This document shows, in pieces, positions 49,885-63,321 of a stretch of 64,000 nucleotides of DNA. Positions within the stretch are counted from its first letter, which is position 1. Every line of letters begins with the position of its first letter. This DNA comes from Tomocerus qinae. Its lineage: Eukaryota; Arthropoda; Collembola; Entomobryomorpha; Tomoceridae. The translations under genes were made by a program, and so were the position numbers. The notes beneath the pieces were generated by a model. It saw only the letters and a list, made by a program, of their open reading frames with translations, made no database searches and was not told where the DNA came from. The stretch lies in NCBI GenBank assembly GCA_020055645.1, contig CM034546.1, forward strand, positions 14,074,001 to 14,138,000. The letters are read 5' to 3'.

Positions 49885-52800
49885 AGTTTTATGTGTTTCT
49901 GCATATAAATATTGATAATTTAACCTTATCATATACTTGTATTCGTAGATTGATACTCAATATGAAAATTCGCTTTTCAATCTTGAATTTGAATAATTGA
50001 AAACTCTGGAGCTTGAGGCCAAGACCCTTTTAAGTCACTCAAATTTTGAATGACCCCACTAATAACCTTATTTTTATGTCATCAAACTGAATTTCGTCGT
50101 AGTTCTATGTATGCTTGCTATATTTTTTGATGATTTAACCCTACCATATAGTTGTATTTGTAGAATGATACTCAACATGAAAATTTACCTATCAATCTTG
50201 GATTCAAAAGATTGAAAATTCTAGAGGTTTGAAGGAGCCCTTAATTTAAGTCACCCAAATTTTAAATGTCCCAACTTACACTACCTTTTTTGTGTCCCCT
50301 TAATTCATTTCTTCTAGTTTTATGTGTTTCTGCATATAAATATTGATAATTTAACCTTATCACATACTTGTATTCGTAGATTGATACTCAATATGAAAAT
50401 TTACTTTGCAATATTGAATTTGAATGATTGAAAACTCTGGAGCTTGAGGCCAAGACCCTTTTAAGTCACTCAAATTTTGAATGACCCCACTAATAACCAT
50501 ATTTTCATATCATCAAACTGAATTTCGTCGTAGTTCTATGTATGCTTGCTATATTTTTTGATGATTTAACCCTACCATATAGTTGTATTCGTAGAATGAT
50601 ACTCAACATGAAAATTTACTTTTCAATCTTGGATTCAAAAAATTGAAAATTCTAGCGCTTTGAAGGAGCCCTTAATTTAAGTCACCCAAATTTTAAATGT
50701 CCCAACTTACACTACCTTTTTTGTGTCCCCTTAATTCAATATTTCTAGTTTTATGTGTTTCTGCATATAAATATTGATAATTTAACCTTATCACATACTT
50801 GTATTCGTAGATTGATACTCTATATGAAAATTTACTTTTCAATATTGAATTTGAATGATTGAAAACTCTGGAACTTGAGGCCAAGACCCTTTTAAGTCAC
50901 TCAAATTTTGAATGACCCAACTTACACTACCTTTTTTGCGTCCCCTTAATTTGGTACCTTAAGCTTTATGTGTTCCTGCATATAAATATTGATAATTTAA
51001 CCTTATCACTTACATGTATTCGTAGATTGATACTCAATATGAAAATTCGCTTTTCAATCTTGAATTTGAACAATTGAAAACTCTGGAGCTTGAGGCCAAG
51101 ACCCTTTTAAGTCACTCAAATTTTGAATGACCCCACTAATAACCTTATTTTCATGTCATCAAACTGAATTTCGTCGTAGTTCTATGTATGCTTGCTATAT
51201 TTTTTGATGATTTAACCCTACCATATAGTTGTATTCGTAGAATGATACTCAACATGAAAATTTACGTTTCAATCTTGGATTCAAAAGATTGAAAATTCTA
51301 GAGGTTTGAAGGAGCCCTTAATTTAAGTCACCCAAATTTTAAATGTCCCAACTTACACTACCTTTATTGTGTCCCCTTAATTCATTTCTTCTAGTTTTAT
51401 GTGTTTCTGCATATAAATATTGATAATTTAACCTTATCACTTACATGTATTCGTAGATTGATACTCAATATGAAAATTCGCTTTTCAATCTTGAATTTGA
51501 ATAATTGAAAACTTTGGAGCTTGAGACCAAGACCCTTTTAAGTCACTCAAATTTTGAATGACCCCACTAATAACCATATTTTCATGTCATCAAACTGAAT
51601 TTCGTCGTAGTTCTATGTATGCTTGCTATATTTTTTGATGATTTAACCCTACCATATAGTTGTATTGGTAGAATGATACTCAACATGAAAATTTACCTAA
51701 CAATCTTGGATTCAAAAAATTGAAAATTCTAGAGCTTTGAAGGAGCCCTTAATTTAAGTCACCCAAATTTTAAATGTCCCAACTTACACTACCTTTTTTG
51801 TGTCCCCTTAATTCATTTCTTCTGGTTTTATGTGTTTCTGCATATAAATATTGATAATTTAACCTTATCATATACTTGTATTCGTAGATTGATACTCAAT
51901 ATGAAAATTCGCTTTTCTATCTTGAATTTGAATAATTGAAAACTCTGGAGCTTGAGGCCAAGACCCTTTTAAGTCACTCAAATTTTGAATGACCCCACTA
52001 ATAACCTTATTTTCATGTCATCAAACTGAATTTCGTCGTAGTTCTATGTATGCTTGCTATATTTTTTGATGATTTAACCCTACCATATAGTTGTATTGGT
52101 AGAATGATACTCAACATGAAAATTTACCTAACAATCTTGGATTCAAAAAATTGAAAATTCTAGAGCTTTGAAGGAGCCCTTAATTTAAGTCACCCAAATT
52201 TTAAATGTCCCAACTTACACTACCTTTTTTGTGTCCCCTTAATTCATTTCTTCTGGTTTTATGTGTTTCTGCATATAAATATTGATAATTTAACCTTATC
52301 ATATACTTGTATTCGTAGATTGATACTCAATATGAAAATTCGCTTTTCAATCTTGAATTTGAATAATTGAAAACTCTGGAGCTTGAGGCCAAGACCCTTT
52401 TAAGTCACTCAAATTTTGAATGACCCCACTAATAACCTTATTTTCATGTCATCTAACTGAATTTCGTCGTAGTTCTATGTATGCTTGCTATATTTTTTGA
52501 TGATTTAACCCTACCATATAGTTGTATTCGTAGAATGATACTCAACATGAAAATTTACCTATCACTCTTGGATTCAAAAGATTGAAAATTCTAGAGGTTT
52601 GAAGGAGCCCTTAATTTAAGTCACCCAAATTTTAAATGTCCCAACTTACACTACCGTTTTTGTGTCCCCTTAATTCATTTCTTCTAGTTTTATGTGTTTC
52701 TGCATATAAATATTGATAATTTAACGTTATCATATATTTGTATTCGTAGATTGATACTCAATATGAAAATTCGCTTTTCAATCTTGAATTTGAATAATTG

Positions 52801-55800
52801 AAACTCTGGAGCTTGAGGCCAAGATCCTTTTAAGTCACTCAAATTTTAAATGACCCCACTAATAACCATATTTTCATGTCATCAAACTGAATTTCGTCCT
52901 AGTTCTATGTATGCTTGCTATATTTTTTGATGATTTAACCCTACCATATAGTTGTATTCGTAGAATGATACTCAACATGAAAATTTACCTAACAATCTTG
53001 GATTCAAAAAATTGAAAATTCTAGAGCTTTGAAGGAGCCCTTAATTTAAGTCACCCAAATTTTAAATGTCCCAACTTACACTACCCTTTTTTGTGTCCCC
53101 TTATTGCATTACTTCTAGTTTTATGTGTTTCTGCATATAAATATTGATAATTTAACCTTATCATATACTTGTATTCGTAGATTGATACTCAATATGAAAA
53201 TTCGCTTTTCAATCTTGAATTTGAATAATTGAAAACTCTGGAGCTTGAGGCCAAGACCCTTTTAAGTCACTCAAATTTTGAATGACCCCACTAATAACCT
53301 TATTTTTATGTCATCAAACTGAATTTCGTCGTAGTTCTATGTATGCTTGCTATATTTTTTGATGATTTAACCCTACCATATAGTTGTATTTGTAGAATGA
53401 TACTCAACATGAAAATTTACCTATCAATCTTGGATTCAAAAGATTGAAAATTCTAGAGGTTTGAAGGAGCCCTTAATTTAAGTCACCCAAATTTTAAATG
53501 TCCCAACTTACACTACCTTTTTTGTGTCCCCTTAATTCATTTCTTCTAGTTTTATGTGTTTCTGCATATAAATATTGATAATTTAACCTTATCACATACT
53601 TGTATTCGTAGATTGATACTCAATATGAAAATTTACTTTGCAATATTGAATTTGAATGATTGAAAACTCTGGAGCTTGAGGCCAAGACCCTTTTAAGTCA
53701 CTCAAATTTTGAATGACCCCACTAATAACCATATTTTCATATCATCAAACTGAATTTCGTCGTAGTTCTATGTATGCTTGCTATATTTTTTGATGATTTA
53801 ACCCTACCATATAGTTGTATTCGTAGAATGATACTCAACATGAAAATTTACTTTTCAATCTTGGATTCAAAAATTGAAAATTCTAGCGCTTTGAAGGAGC
53901 CCTTAATTTAAGTCACCCAAATTTTAAATGTCCCAACTTACACTACCTTTTTTGTGTCCCCTTAATTCAATATTTCTAGTTTTATGTGTTTCTGCATATA
54001 AATATTGATAATTTAACCTTATCACATACTTGTATTCGTAGATTGATACTCTATATGAAAATTTACTTTTCAATATTGAATTTGAATGATTGAAAACTCT
54101 GGAACTTGAGGCCAAGACCCTTTTAAGTCACTCAAATTTTGAATGACCCAACTTACACTACCTTTTTTGCGTCCCCTTAATTTGGTACCTTAAGCTTTTA
54201 TGTGTTCCTGCATATAAATATTGATAATTTAACCTTATCACTTACATGTATTCGTAGATTGATACTCAATATGAAAATTCGCTTTTCAATCTTGAATTTG
54301 AACAATTGAAAACTCTGGAGCTTGAGGCCAAGACCCTTTTAAGTCACTCAAATTTTGAATGACCCCACTAATAACCTTATTTTCATGTCATCAAACTGAA
54401 TTTCGTCGTAGTTCTATGTATGCTTGCTATATTTTTTGATGATTTAACCCTACCATATAGTTGTATTCGTAGAATGATACTCAACATGAAAATTTACGTT
54501 TCAATCTTGGATTCAAAAGATTGAAAATTCTAGAGGTTTGAAGGAGCCCTTAATTTAAGTCACCCAAATTTTAAATGTCCCAACTTACACTACCTTTATT
54601 GTGTCCCCTTAATTCATTTCTTCTAGTTTTATGTGTTTCTGCATATAAATATTGATAATTTAACCTTATCACTTACATGTATTCGTAGATTGATACTCAA
54701 TATGAAAATTCGCTTTTCAATCTTGAATTTGAATAATTGAAAACTTTGGAGCTTGAGACCAAGACCCTTTTAAGTCACTCAAATTTTGAATGACCCCACT
54801 AATAACCATATTTTCATGTCATCAAACTGAATTTCGTCGTAGTTCTATGTATGCTTGCTATATTTTTTGATGATTTAACCCTACCATATAGTTGTATTGG
54901 TAGAATGATACTCAACATGAAAATTTACCTAACAATCTTGGATTCAAAAAATTGAAAATTCTAGAGCTTTGAAGGAGCCCTTAATTTAAGTCACCCAAAT
55001 TTTAAATGTCCCAACTTACACTACCTTTTTTGTGTCCCCTTAATTCATTTCTTCTGGTTTTATGTGTTTCTGCATATAAATATTGATAATTTAACCTTAT
55101 CATATACTTGTATTCGTAGATTGATACTCAATATGAAAATTCGCTTTTCTATCTTGAATTTGAATAATTGAAAACTCTGGAGCTTGAGGCCAAGACCCTT
55201 TTAAGTCACTCAAATTTTGAATGACCCCACTAATAACCTTATTTTCATGTCATCAAACTGAATTTCGTCGTAGTTCTATGTATGCTTGCTATATTTTTTG
55301 ATGATTTAACCCTACCATATAGTTGTATTGGTAGAATGATACTCAACATGAAAATTTACCTAACAATCTTGGATTCAAAAAATTGAAAATTCTAGAGCTT
55401 TGAAGGAGCCCTTAATTTAAGTCACCCAAATTTTAAATGTCCCAACTTACACTACCTTTTTTGTGTCCCCTTAATTCATTTCTTCTGGTTTTATGTGTTT
55501 CTGCATATAAATATTGATAATTTAACCTTATCATATACTTGTATTCGTAGATTGATACTCAATATGAAAATTCGCTTTTCAATCTTGAATTTGAATAATT
55601 GAAAACTCTGGAGCTTGAGGCCAAGACCCTTTTAAGTCACTCAAATTTTGAATGACCCCACTAATAACCTTATTTTCATGTCATCTAACTGAATTTCGTC
55701 GTAGTTCTATGTATGCTTGCTATATTTTTTGATGATTTAACCCTACCATATAGTTGTATTCGTAGAATGATACTCAACATGAAAATTTACCTATCACTCT

Positions 55801-56346
55801 TGGATTCAAAAGATTGAAAATTCTAGAGGTTTGAAGGAGCCCTTAATTTAAGTCACCCAAATTTTAAATGTCCCAACTTACACTACCGTTTTTGTGTCCC
55901 CTTAATTCATTTCTTCTAGTTTTATGTGTTTCTGCATATAAATATTGATAATTTAACGTTATCATATATTTGTATTCGTAGATTGATACTCAATATGAAA
56001 ATTCGCTTTTCAATCTTGAATTTGAATAATTGAAACTCTGGAGCTTGAGGCCAAGATCCTTTTAAGTCACTCAAATTTTAAATGACCCCACTAATAACCA
56101 TATTTTCATGTCATCAAACTGAATTTCGTCCTAGTTCTATGTATGCTTGCTATATTTTTTGATGATTTAACCCTACCATATAGTTGTATTCGTAGAATGA
56201 TACTCAACATGAAAATTTACCTAACAATCTTGGATTCAAAAAATTGAAAATTCTAGAGCTTTGAAGGAGCCCTTAATTTAAGTCACCCAAATTTTAAATG
56301 TCCCAACTTACACTACCCTTTTTTGTGTCCCCTTATTGCATTACTT
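49885..56346. repeat. 3231-bp (7.5-dimer) tandem duplication
   Basis: Two copies meet near 53115. Marker changes repeat at an offset of about 3231: CACTTACATG (51006/54239), TTGTATTGGTAG (51662/54893), TATCACTCTTGG (52560/55791), TTAACGTTATC (52722/55953) and CTACCCTTTTTTG (53082/56315). The half-dimer length arises because each copy contains one hybrid monomer. Confidence 0.85.
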
Positions 56347-59300
56347 CTAGTTTTATGTGTTTCTGCATATAAATTTTGATAATTTAACCTTATCCAATAC
56401 TCGTATTCGTAGATAGATACTCAATATGAAAATTCGCTTTTCAATCTTGAATTTGAATAATTGAAAATTCTGGAGCTTGAGGCCAAGACCCTTTTAAGTC
56501 CCTCTAATTTTGAATGACCCCACTAATAACCATATTTTCATGTCATCAAACTGAATTTCGTCGTAGTTCTATGTATGCTTGCTATATTTATTGATGAATT
56601 AACCCTACCATATAGTTGTTTTCGTAGAATGATACTCAACATGAAAATTTACCTTTCAATCTTGGATTCAAAAAATTGAAAATTCTAGCACTTTGAAGGA
56701 GCCCTTAATTTAAGTCACCCAAATTTTAAATGTCCCAACTTACACTACCTTTTTTGTGTCCCCTTAATTTAATATTTCTAATTTTATGTGTTTCTGCATA
56801 TAAATATTGATAATTTAACCTTATCACATACTTGTATTCGTAGATTGATACTCAATATGAAAATTTACTTTTCAATATTGAATTTGAATGATTAAAAACT
56901 CTGGAGCTTGAGGCCAAGACCCTTTTAAGTCACTCAAATTTTGAATGACCCAACTTACACTACCTTTTTTGCGTCCCCTTAATTCGGTACCTTTAGCTTT
57001 ATGTGTTCCTGCATATAAATATTGATAATTTAACCTTATCACATACTTGTATTCGTAGATTGATTCACAATATGAAAATTCGCTTTTCAATCTTGAGTTT
57101 GAATAATTGAAAACTTTGGAGCTTGAGGCCAAGACCCTTTTAAGTCACTCAAATTTTGAATCACCCCACTAATAACCATATTTTTATGTCATCAAACTGA
57201 ATTTCGTCGTAGTTCTATGTATGCTTGCTATATTTTTTGATGATTCAACCCTACCATATAGTTGTATTCGTAGAATGATACTCAACATGAAAATTTAAAT
57301 AACAATCTTGGATTCAAAAAATTGAAAATTCTAGAGCTTTGAAGGAGCTCTTAATTTAAGTCACCCAAATTTTATATGTCCCTACTTACACTACCTTTTT
57401 TGTGTCCCCTTAATTCATTTCTTCTAGTTTTATGTGTTTCTGCATATAAATATTGATAATTTAACCTTATCATATACTTGTATTCGTAGATTGATACTCA
57501 ATATGAAAATTCGCTTTTCAATCTTGAATTTGAATAATTGAAAACTCTGGAGCTTGAGGCCAAGACCCTTTTAAGTCACTCAAATTTTGAATGACCCCAC
57601 TAATAACCATATTTTTATGTCATCAAACTGAATTTCGTCGTAGTTCTATGTATGCTTGCTATATTTTTTGATGATTTAACCCTACCATATAGTTGTATTC
57701 GTAGAATGATACTCAACATGAAAATTTACCTATCACTCTTGGATTCAAAAGATTGAAAATTCTAGAGGTTTGAAGGAGCCCTTAATTTAAGTCACCCAAA
57801 TTTTAAATGTCCCAACTTACACTACCGTTTTTGTGTCCCCTTAATTCATTTCTTCTAGTTTTATGTGTTTCTGCATATAAATATTGATAATTTAACCTTA
57901 TCATATATTTGTATTCGTAGATTGATACTCAATATGAAAATTCGCTTTTCAATCTTGAATTTGAATAATTGAAACTCTGGAGCTTGAGGCCAAGACCCTT
58001 TTAAGTCACTCAAATTTTAAATGACCCCACTAATAACCATATTTTCATGTCATCAAACTGAATTTCGTCGTAGTTCTATGTATGCTTGCTATATTTTTTG
58101 ATGATTTAACCCTACCATATAGTTGTATTCGTAGAATGATACTCAACATGAAAATTTACCTAACAATCTTGGATTCAAAAAATTGAAAATTCTAGAGCTT
58201 TGAAGGAGCCCTTAATTTAAGTCACCCAAATTTTAAATGTCCCAACTTACACTACCCTTTTTTGTGTCCCCTTATTGCATTACTTCTAGTTTTATGTGTT
58301 TCTGCATATAAATATTGATAATTTACCCTTATCATATACTCGTATTCGTGGATTGATACACAATATGAAAATTCGCTTTTCAATCTTGAATTTGAATAAT
58401 TGAAAACTTTGGAGCTTGAGACCAAGACCCTTTTAAGTCACTCAAATTTTGAATGACCCCACTAATAACCATATTTTCATGTCATCAAACTGAATTTCGT
58501 CGTAGTTCTATGTATGCTTGCTATATTTTTTGATGATTTAACCCTACCATATAGTTGTATTGGTAGAATGATACTCAACATGTAAATTTACCTAACAATC
58601 TTGGATTCAAAAAATTGAAAATTCTAGAGCTTTGAAGGAGCCCTTAATTTAAGTCACCCAAATTTTAAATGTCCCAACTTACACTACCTTTTTTGCGTCC
58701 CCTTAATTTGGTACCTTAAGCTTTATGTGTTCCTGCATATAAATATTGATAATTTAACCTTATCACTTACATGTATTCGTAGATTGATACTCAATATGAA
58801 AATTCGCTTTTCAATCTTGAATTTGAATAATTGAAACTCTGGAGCTTGAGGCCAAGACCCTTTTAAGTCACTCAAATTTTAAATGACTCCACTAATAACC
58901 ATATTTTCATGTCATCAAACTGAATTTCGTCGTAGTTCTATGTATGCTTGCTATATTTTTTGATGATTTAACCCTACCATATAGTTGTATTCGTAGAATG
59001 ATACTCAACATGAAAATTTACCTAACAATCTTGGATTCAAAAAATTGAAAATTCTAGAGCTTTGAAGGAGCCCTTAATTTAAGTCACCCAAATTTTAAAT
59101 GTCCCAACTTACACTACCTTTTTTGTGTCCCCTTAATTCATTACTTCTAGTTTTATGTGTTTCTGCATATAAATTTTGATAAATTAACTTTATCTAATAC
59201 TCGTATTCGTAGATTGATACTCAATATGAAAATTCGCTTTTCAATCTTGAATTTGAATAATTGAAACTCTGGAGCTTGAGGCCAAGACCCTTTTAAGTCA

Positions 59301-62108
59301 CTCAAATTTTAAATGACCCCACTAATAACCATATTTTTATGTCATCAAACTGAATTTCGTCGTAGTTCTATGTATGCTTGCTATATTTTTTGATGATTTA
59401 ACCCTACCATATAGTTGTATTCGTAGAATGATACTCAACATGAAAATTTACCTAACAATCTTGGATTCAAAAAATTGAAAATTCTAGAGCTTTGAAGGAG
59501 CCCTTAATTTAAGTCACCCAAATTTTAAATGTCCCAACTTACACTACCCTTTTTTGTGTCCCCTTATTGCATTACTTCTAGTTTTATGTGTTTCTGCATA
59601 TAAATATTGATAATTTACCCTTATCATATACTCGTATTCGTGGATTGATACACAATATGAAAATTCGCTTTTCAATCTTGAATTTGAATAATTGAAAACT
59701 TTGGAGCTTGAGACCAAGACCCTTTTAAGTCACTCAAATTTTGAATGACCCCACTAATAACCATATTTTCATGTCATCAAACTGAATTTCGTCGTAGTTC
59801 TATGTATGCTTGCTATATTTTTTGATGATTTAACCCTACCATATAGTTGTATTGGTAGAATGATACTCAACATGTAAATTTACCTAACAATCTTGGATTC
59901 AAAAAATTGAAAATTCTAGAGCTTTGAAGGAGCCCTTAATTTAAGTCACCCAAATTTTAAATGTCCCAACTTACACTACCTTTTTTGCGTCCCCTTAATT
60001 TGGTACCTTAAGCTTTATGTGTTCCTGCATATAAATATTGATAATTTAACCTTATCACTTACATGTATTCGTAGATTGATACTCAATATGAAAATTCGCT
60101 TTTCAATCTTGAATTTGAATAATTGAAACTCTGGAGCTTGAGGCCAAGACCCTTGTAAGTCACTCAAATTTTAAATGACCCCACTAATAACCATATTTTC
60201 ATGTCATCAAACTGAATTTCGTCGTAGTTCTATGTATGCTTGCTATATTTTTTGATGATTTAACCCTACCATATAGTTGTATTCGTAGAATGATACTCAA
60301 CATGAAAATTTACCTAACAATCTTGGATTCAAAAAATTGAAAATTCTAGAGCTTTGAAGGAGCCCTTAATTTAAGTCACCCAAATTTTAAATGTCCCAAC
60401 TTACACTACCTTTTTTGTGTCCCCTTAATTCATTACTTCTAGTTTTATGTGTTTCTGCATATAAATATTGATAATTTACCCTTATCATATACTCGTATTC
60501 GTGGATTGATACACAATATGAAAATTCGCTTTTCAATCTTGAATTTGAATAATTGAAAACTTTGGAGCTTGAGACCAAGACCCTTTTAAGTCACTCAAAT
60601 TTTGAATGACCCCACTAATAACCATATTTTCATGTCATCAAACTGAATTTCGTCGTAGTTCTATGTATGCTTGCTATATTTTTTGATGATTTAACCCTAC
60701 CATATAGTTGTATTGGTAGAATGATACTCAACATGTAAATTTACCTAACAATCTTGGATTCAAAAAATTGAAAATTCTAGAGCTTTGAAGGAGCCCTTAA
60801 TTTAAGTCACCCAAATTTTAAATGTCCCAACTTACACTACCTTTTTTGCGTCCCCTTAATTTGGTACCTTAAGCTTTATGTGTTCCTGCATATAAATATT
60901 GATAATTTAACCTTATCACTTACATGTATTCGTAGATTGATACTCAATATGAAAATTCGCTTTTCAATCTTGAATTTGAATCATTGAAACTCTGGAGCTT
61001 GAGGCCAAGACCCTTTTAAGTCACTCAAATTTTAAATGACCCCACTAATAACCATATTTTCATGTCATCAAACTGAATTTCGTCGTAGTTCTATGTATGC
61101 TTGCTATATTTTTTGATGATTTAACCCTACCATATAGTTGTATTCGTAGAATGATACTCAACATGAAAATTTACCTAACAATCTTGGATTCAAAAAATTG
61201 AAAATTCTAGAGCTTTGAAGGAGCCCTTAATTTAAGTCACCCAAATTTTAAATGTCCCAACTTACACTACCTTTTTTGCGTCCCCTTAATTTGGTACCTT
61301 AAGCTTTATGTGTTCCTGCATATAAATATTGATAATTTAACCTTATCACTTACATGTATTCGTAGATTGATACTCAATATGAAAATTCGCTTTTCAATCT
61401 TGAATTTGAATAATTGAAAACTCTGGAGCTTGAGGCCAAGACCCTTTTAAGTCACTCAAATTTTGAATGACCCCACTAATAACCATATTTTCATGTCATC
61501 AAACTAAATTTCGTCGTAGTTCTATGTATGCTTGCTATATTTTTTGATGATTTAACCCTACCATATAGTTGTATTCGTAGAATGATACTCAACATGAAAA
61601 TTTACCTAACAATCTTGGATTCAAAAAATTGAAAATTCTAGAGCTTTGAAGGAGCCCTTAATTTAAGTCACCCAAATTTTAAATGTCCCAACTTACACTA
61701 CCTTTTTTGTGTCCCCTTAATTCATTACTTCTAGTTTTATGTGTTTCTGCATATAAATTTTGATAAATTAACTTTATCTAATACTCGTATTCGTAGATTG
61801 ATACTCAATATGAAAATTCGCTTTTCAATCTTGAATTTGAATAATTGAAAACTCTGGAGCTTAAAGCCAAGACCCGTTTAAGTTCCTCTAATTTTGAATG
61901 ACCCCACTAATAACCATATTTTCATGTCATCAAACTGAATTTCGTCGTAGTTCTATGTATGCTTGCTATATTTTTCGATGATTTAACCCTACCATATATT
62001 TGTCTTCGTAGAATAATACTAAACATGAAAATTTACCTTTCAATTTTGGATTCAAAAAATTGAAAATTCTAGAGCTTTGAAGGAGCTCTTAATTTAAGTC
62101 ACCCAAAT

Positions 62109-63321
62109 ATGTGAATCTCAAAAGAAGAGATGAAGCAAGACACTAACTCCCAGTTTATTTAATTTTGAAAGTTTAATTTTATTTTCTTTCTTTAGCCAAC
62201 CGGTTTTGAATTCTTCTTCAGGGCTATAACAATTAGTCAGAAATAATGAATACATTAAATTGAATTTTACAGTACGAAATGAACAAAGTCAAAACAATAA
62301 TATATTTGTAAATAATATAATTTTATATTATGCCATTGGGGATTACCTTAAAACTGAATTATTATTAAATGTAACTTATGGCCTAATTAATAATATAATT
62401 AAAGTCAAATTATTAATATTTTTACATATTAAGTTATATTCGTGGTCCAATCAGTCAGTTTAAATTTAACCACTAAGTTAACATGTCACATTGCATTTCT
62501 CACGAAACCTTCAAATATTACATATAAAAGTTATTAGTACTAAATGAGACTGAGACAATGAAATCTTCATATATAAATTAATTACCAGAAACTAACTCTG
62601 CAATATTTTTAGTTCGAGTATATGAGGTTATCATTACCGTTTCTGAAATGGCCTTACTACATTTAATGTTTTTACATTTATCAAGCTCAGTGTAAATCAT
62701 TTCCCTAATATTTCTGAAATCTTGAATTGACCTGTAAAAAGGAACTATACAGTAAGTTTTAGATAAAATATTGGTGTGTTCTTCATTAACCTTGTTAACG
62801 ATATTGTATTTAGACATAATTTCGGGGTTATTTATTCTAAAGTAAGTTAAATGTAATTCACTTTTAGGTATTAACAATGTAGTTCTGTCAATATCTTTTA
62901 ACTTATTAAATGTATTAACTAGTACATCTTTAGGATAACATCTAGTTTCTAAATTATACAGCATTTCACCTAATTCTATTTGCCTATTATTTAAATCCGA
63001 TTCAATTCTATTCACTCTTAATCCTTGTGAGTATGGTAGTGAATTTTTTAAATGACAAGGATGATTAGAATAGTAATGCAAGTATTTTTGTCTTGACATA
63101 GGTTTTTTATACAAAGAGGTACTTATACTATTATCTTGATTGAGTTGAATATTAACATCAAGGAAATTGATTTTCGCATCAATGAAAGAATAGGTGAAAT
63201 CTAAGAAAGAGTGAACAAATTTTGCTTTTAGCCAACTATCAATATATTGAATTTCTAAAGAGTTAACAATCATAAAGATATCATCTAGAAACCGTTTATT
63301 AAATACTATTTCTTTTATATT
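62109..63321 (-). mobile_element. 5'-truncated Penelope-like retroelement
   Basis: This interrupts an A monomer: the satellite stops at CACCCAAAT and resumes at TGTCCC, with about six bases of the target missing. On the minus strand it carries the last third of a Penelope-type reverse transcriptase and then about 465 bases of non-coding 3' sequence ending next to 62109. The coding part is cut at its 5' end just upstream of the catalytic motif, as expected for incomplete target-primed reverse transcription. The 3' sequence has CCTGAAGAAGAATTC near 62210-62225, a string similar to ones seen in some Penelope/DIRS 3' regions (recollection, not checked). Confidence 0.8.
62578..63318 (-). pseudogene. 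Penelope-like reverse transcriptase, C-terminal fragment
   Basis: Reading from 63318 down, the frame is open through the catalytic motif (KRFLDDIFMIVNS, the YxDD equivalent, about 63271-63309). It then gives INFLDVNI, TSLYKKPMSRQKYLHYYSNH, LPYSQGLRVNRI and finally YTRTKNIAELVSGN before TAA at 62580-62578. These are the palm end and thumb of Penelope-type reverse transcriptases, in order. The ATG at 63273 is internal, since the frame continues upstream to the insertion edge. No GIY-YIG endonuclease follows in any frame before the 3' sequence. The reading frame has no stops or shifts, so the insertion is fairly young, but the copy cannot be active. Confidence 0.85.

Larger units (their letters stand above)
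37330..62108. repeat. Dimeric 431-bp satellite array, right block
   Basis: This continues the A/B dimer array in the same orientation and phase as the left block, for about 57.5 dimers. It contains the third copy of the 11-dimer unit (41556-46298), a 3231-bp tandem duplication (about 49885-56346), five of the six hybrid-monomer register shifts, and at 58.3-61.5 kb short repeats of two and three dimers marked by CATGTAAATTTACC and CGTGGATTGATAC. The A-monomer classes change along the block: GCATTACTT and TCGGTACC types towards the left, TCATTTCTT and TTGGTACCTTAAGC types towards the right. Confidence 0.97.

Noticed and set aside
21887..60578. Series of repeated minus-strand 63- and 86-residue open frames beginning MASSSKVFNYS
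   Set aside because: They lie in the satellite, one per dimer variant. They start with TTG rather than ATG and vary only as the satellite varies. They are by-products of the tandem repeat and should not be annotated as genes.
62160..62240. Hammerhead ribozyme in the Penelope-like 3' region
   Set aside because: CTGAAGAAG and a nearby AAAAC resemble parts of the motif, but CTGATGA and GAAAC are not both present and no three-stem fold could be built by eye.
62260..62463. Plus-strand open frame of 67 residues
   Set aside because: It is the AT-rich complement of the Penelope-like 3' non-coding region, with no coding features.
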